A stretch of 64,000 bases of DNA, taken from assembly GCF_014641695.1 (NCBI RefSeq), contig NZ_BMIF01000011.1, positions 62,001 to 126,000 of the forward strand. Direction: 5' to 3'. The position numbers and the translations under genes are program-made. Below are positions 62,149 to 64,000 of the stretch, in pieces (positions within the stretch are counted from its first letter, which is position 1; each line of letters starts with the position of its first letter). Source of the stretch: Nitratireductor aestuarii. GTDB taxonomy: Bacteria; Pseudomonadota; Alphaproteobacteria; Rhizobiales; Rhizobiaceae. The notes below the pieces were generated by a model. That model made no database searches. It was not told the origin of the DNA and saw nothing but the letters and a program-made list of their open reading frames with translations.

Positions 62149-63504
62149 ATGGCCGCTCCGTTCAAGGCGTATGATGTGCGCGGGCAGATTCCGCGCGAGT
62201 TGAATGTTCCTTTTGCCTATCGCTTTGCCCAGGCGACCAGGCAGACGTTGCAGCCGAAGTCCGTGGTCATCGGACATGACATGCGTATCGATAGCCCCGG
62301 TCTGGCCCAGGCGCTGATTCAGGGCTTTCTCGACAGTGGAGTCGATGTGCTCCCGGTAGGCCGCTGCGGCACCGAGGAAGTCTATTTCCACACTGCAGAT
62401 AGCGGTGCTGATGCGGGCCTGATGGTCACCGCGAGTCACAATCCGGAAGATTATAACGGCATCAAGATGGTGCTGAAGGGCGCTTCCGCCGCCACGCCAG
62501 ATAACGCGTTCAATGCCATCGAAGCAGCGCTACGCAGCAGTGAGGTTTTCCCGGTCGCCTCAAGCTATGCCGAACGCGGCAAGCTCGCCGACGAAGCCCC
62601 ACGCGAACGCTATATCGCTCGCCTCCTGGACGAGGTCGCGGGTCTGCCCCTGAAGCCGTTGAAAATCGTCTGCCACGCTGGCAACGGCTGCGCCGGTCCG
62701 ATCATCGACCTTCTGGAAAAGCACCTCCCCTTCACCTTCATCAAGGTGGACCACGAGCCCGACCCACGCCTGCCGAACGGCATCCCCAATCCGCTGCTTC
62801 CAGAAAAGCGCGAAAAGGCAAGCCGCGCAGTCGTCGAGCATGGCGCCGATCTCGCCATCGCCTGGGACGGCGATTTCGACCGCTGCTTCCTTTACGACCA
62901 CAAGGGCCGCTTCGTTGAGGGCTACTACCTCGTTGGGCTCATCGCCAAGCGTATGCTGGAGAAGGAACCGGGCAGCACGATCCTTTACGACCCGCGCCTG
63001 ACCTGGAACACGATCGACATCGTGGAAGGCATGGGCGGCAAGGCGCTTGCCTGCCGCACCGGTCACGCCTATTTCAAGCAGATGATGCGAGAGCACAACG
63101 CCATCTACGGCGGCGAGATGAGCGCGCACCACTACTTCCGCGATTTCAGCTACTGCGACACGGGCATGCTGGCCTGGCTTGCAGTCGTGGCAGAACTCTC
63201 CGCCAGCGGCGAGCGTCTGGCCGATGTGCTGGAAGCGCGCATCGCGGCCTTCCCCTGCTCGGGCGAGATCAACTTCACGGTGGATGACGCCAAGGCAGCG
63301 CAGGAACGCGTTGCGGAGCACTTCCAGTCGCTCAACCCGAAGCTGGAGACAGTCGATGGCCTCGGCATGGATTTCGGCGATTGGCGCTTCAACCTCCGCG
63401 CTTCAAACACCGAACCGCTGCTCCGCCTCAACGTTGAAACCCGCGCCAACCAGAAGCTTCTGGACGAACGCGTCGCAGAAATCTCGAAGCTGATCACCGG
63501 TTGA
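62149..63504 (+). CDS. Phosphomannomutase/phosphoglucomutase
   Basis: The enzyme moves phosphate between C6 and C1 of mannose or glucose for sugar-nucleotide synthesis. The ATG at 62149 has AAGGAGAG upstream. The 451-residue product has the phosphoserine motif TASHNPEDYNGIKMV (Ser96), the metal loop AWDGDFDRCFLYD (Asp240, Asp242, Asp244), the sugar loop YGGEMSAHHYFRDF, and the phosphate site RASNTEPLLRLNVE. These match the ManB/AlgC/RfbK group. A REP-like palindrome follows 17 bp after the stop. Confidence 0.93.
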   Translation: MAAPFKAYDVRGQIPRELNVPFAYRFAQATRQTLQPKSVVIGHDMRIDSPGLAQALIQGFLDSGVDVLPVGRCGTEEVYFHTADSGADAGLMVTASHNPEDYNGIKMVLKGASAATPDNAFNAIEAALRSSEVFPVASSYAERGKLADEAPRERYIARLLDEVAGLPLKPLKIVCHAGNGCAGPIIDLLEKHLPFTFIKVDHEPDPRLPNGIPNPLLPEKREKASRAVVEHGADLAIAWDGDFDRCFLYDHKGRFVEGYYLVGLIAKRMLEKEPGSTILYDPRLTWNTIDIVEGMGGKALACRTGHAYFKQMMREHNAIYGGEMSAHHYFRDFSYCDTGMLAWLAVVAELSASGERLADVLEARIAAFPCSGEINFTVDDAKAAQERVAEHFQSLNPKLETVDGLGMDFGDWRFNLRASNTEPLLRLNVETRANQKLLDERVAEISKLITG

Positions 63505-63520
63505 CAGTTCACGCGTCTCT

Positions 63521-63559
63521 CACCCCCTCATGGTCAGCCTGTCTAACCATGAGGGGGTG
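63521..63559. repeat. REP-like extragenic palindrome, copy 2
   Basis: CACCCCCTCATGGT (63521-63534) pairs perfectly with ACCATGAGGGGGTG (63546-63559); the loop is CAGCCTGTCTA. The arms and loop resemble the copy at 29271-29307. It lies after the mutase stop and can also act as a transcript-end hairpin. The following 170 bp up to the next ATG hold nothing else I recognise. Confidence 0.7.
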
Positions 63560-63728
63560 CATGGTACGAGCCGCTGAAAATCCCCATCGATCTCCACTTT
63601 CCTCCATGTGAATTCGAGCTCTCCAACCCTCTAAGCAGGCTCGCGCAATTCGACCCTGATTTGCAAAAGAAAACGCATGGGATAACACACCGGATACAGG
63701 CTCAGACATTTTCGCAAGAGGAGAGCGA

Positions 63729-64000
63729 ATGCCGATACCGGGACGTTTCGAAGGCAGACTGAAGCTGCCTGCCATTGTGGCTCCCATGTTCCTGACCTCC
63801 GGTCCGGATCTCGTGGTGGAGGTCTGTCGGTCGGGACTGGCGGGATCCTTCCCGGCGTTGAATCAGCGAACGACCCAAGGCTTTGTCGAATGGCTGAATG
63901 AGATCGGGGAGCGGCTTGCTGCCTATCCCGACGCAGCACCCTACGGCGTCAATCTCATCGTTCACCGCTCCAATCCGCGCCTCAACGCCGACCTTGAAAT
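63729..64000 (+). CDS. Nitronate monooxygenase (2-nitropropane dioxygenase family), 5' part
   Basis: The ATG at 63729 follows GAGGAGAG. The 90 visible residues run off the right edge. They show the FMN-barrel start of the family: LKLPAIVAPMFLTSGPDLVVEV, SGLAGSFPALNQRT and PYGVNLIVHRSN. Such enzymes oxidise alkyl nitronates with FMN. Only the N-terminal third is visible, so completeness cannot be judged. Confidence 0.88.
   Translation, partial: MPIPGRFEGRLKLPAIVAPMFLTSGPDLVVEVCRSGLAGSFPALNQRTTQGFVEWLNEIGERLAAYPDAAPYGVNLIVHRSNPRLNADLE

Overview
The window looks like a chromosomal segment of an alphaproteobacterium of the order Hyphomicrobiales (Rhizobiales). The evidence is the set of lineage-typical genes: a haem-PAS FixL with FixJ and a FixK-type Crp/Fnr regulator, ccoNOQP-ccoGHIS, a CysN-CysC fusion, a Rhizobium-type SxxK L-asparaginase, a DnaA domain IV protein beside a DUF6456 protein, and DUF982, DUF1491, DUF2336 and DUF5330 proteins. 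I cannot name a genus from the sequence alone. No complete prophage, CRISPR array, rRNA operon or insertion sequence was seen; one tRNA (Pro, anticodon CGG) is present.

Layout. (1) 1-9368, minus strand: a phage-like or GTA-like cassette running off the left edge. It has a small-terminase-like protein, a large terminase, then two very long Cys-containing repeat proteins (1193 and 777 aa, the first with three nearly identical 321-bp tandem DNA repeats), a 55-aa Cys-rich peptide, a membrane/coiled-coil protein and a small membrane protein. No portal, protease or capsid gene lies next to the terminase. This is the least explained part of the window. (2) 9960-18656: envelope and housekeeping genes (class A PBP, DUF1214/DUF1254 pair, DUF2336, DUF1491, peptidoglycan-binding protein, sensor kinase, DUF5330, SufE). 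(3) 18722-25224: msrB and a seven-gene Mrp Na+/H+ antiporter operon. (4) 25293-35001: DnaA-domain regulator with DUF6456 partner, oligopeptidase B, two cytochromes c, superoxide dismutase, haloacid dehalogenase, L,D-transpeptidase, HerA-like ATPase. (5) 35286-40699: methylmalonyl-CoA mutase small subunit, GFA protein, DHFR-like and VOC proteins, tRNA-Pro, DUF982, a degenerate SDR, asparaginase.

(6) 40860-55599 is an oxygen-response island. It holds a cyanide-insensitive-type bd oxidase (cydAB), fixK, fixJ, fixL, a universal stress protein, and the cbb3 oxidase operon ccoNOQP with its assembly operon ccoGHIS. The wiring is readable: a FixJ-type box lies before fixK, and FixK/FNR boxes lie before ccoN, directly after ccoP, and before ccoG. 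A low-oxygen signal to FixL would pass through FixJ to FixK and then to the high-affinity oxidase and its copper ATPase. (7) 55679-64000: a PfkB sugar kinase, cysQ, cysNC and cysD for sulfate activation, a DegT-type aminotransferase, a phosphomannomutase/phosphoglucomutase, and the start of a nitronate monooxygenase.

Two similar extragenic palindromes (29271-29307 and 63521-63559) look like copies of a dispersed REP-type element.
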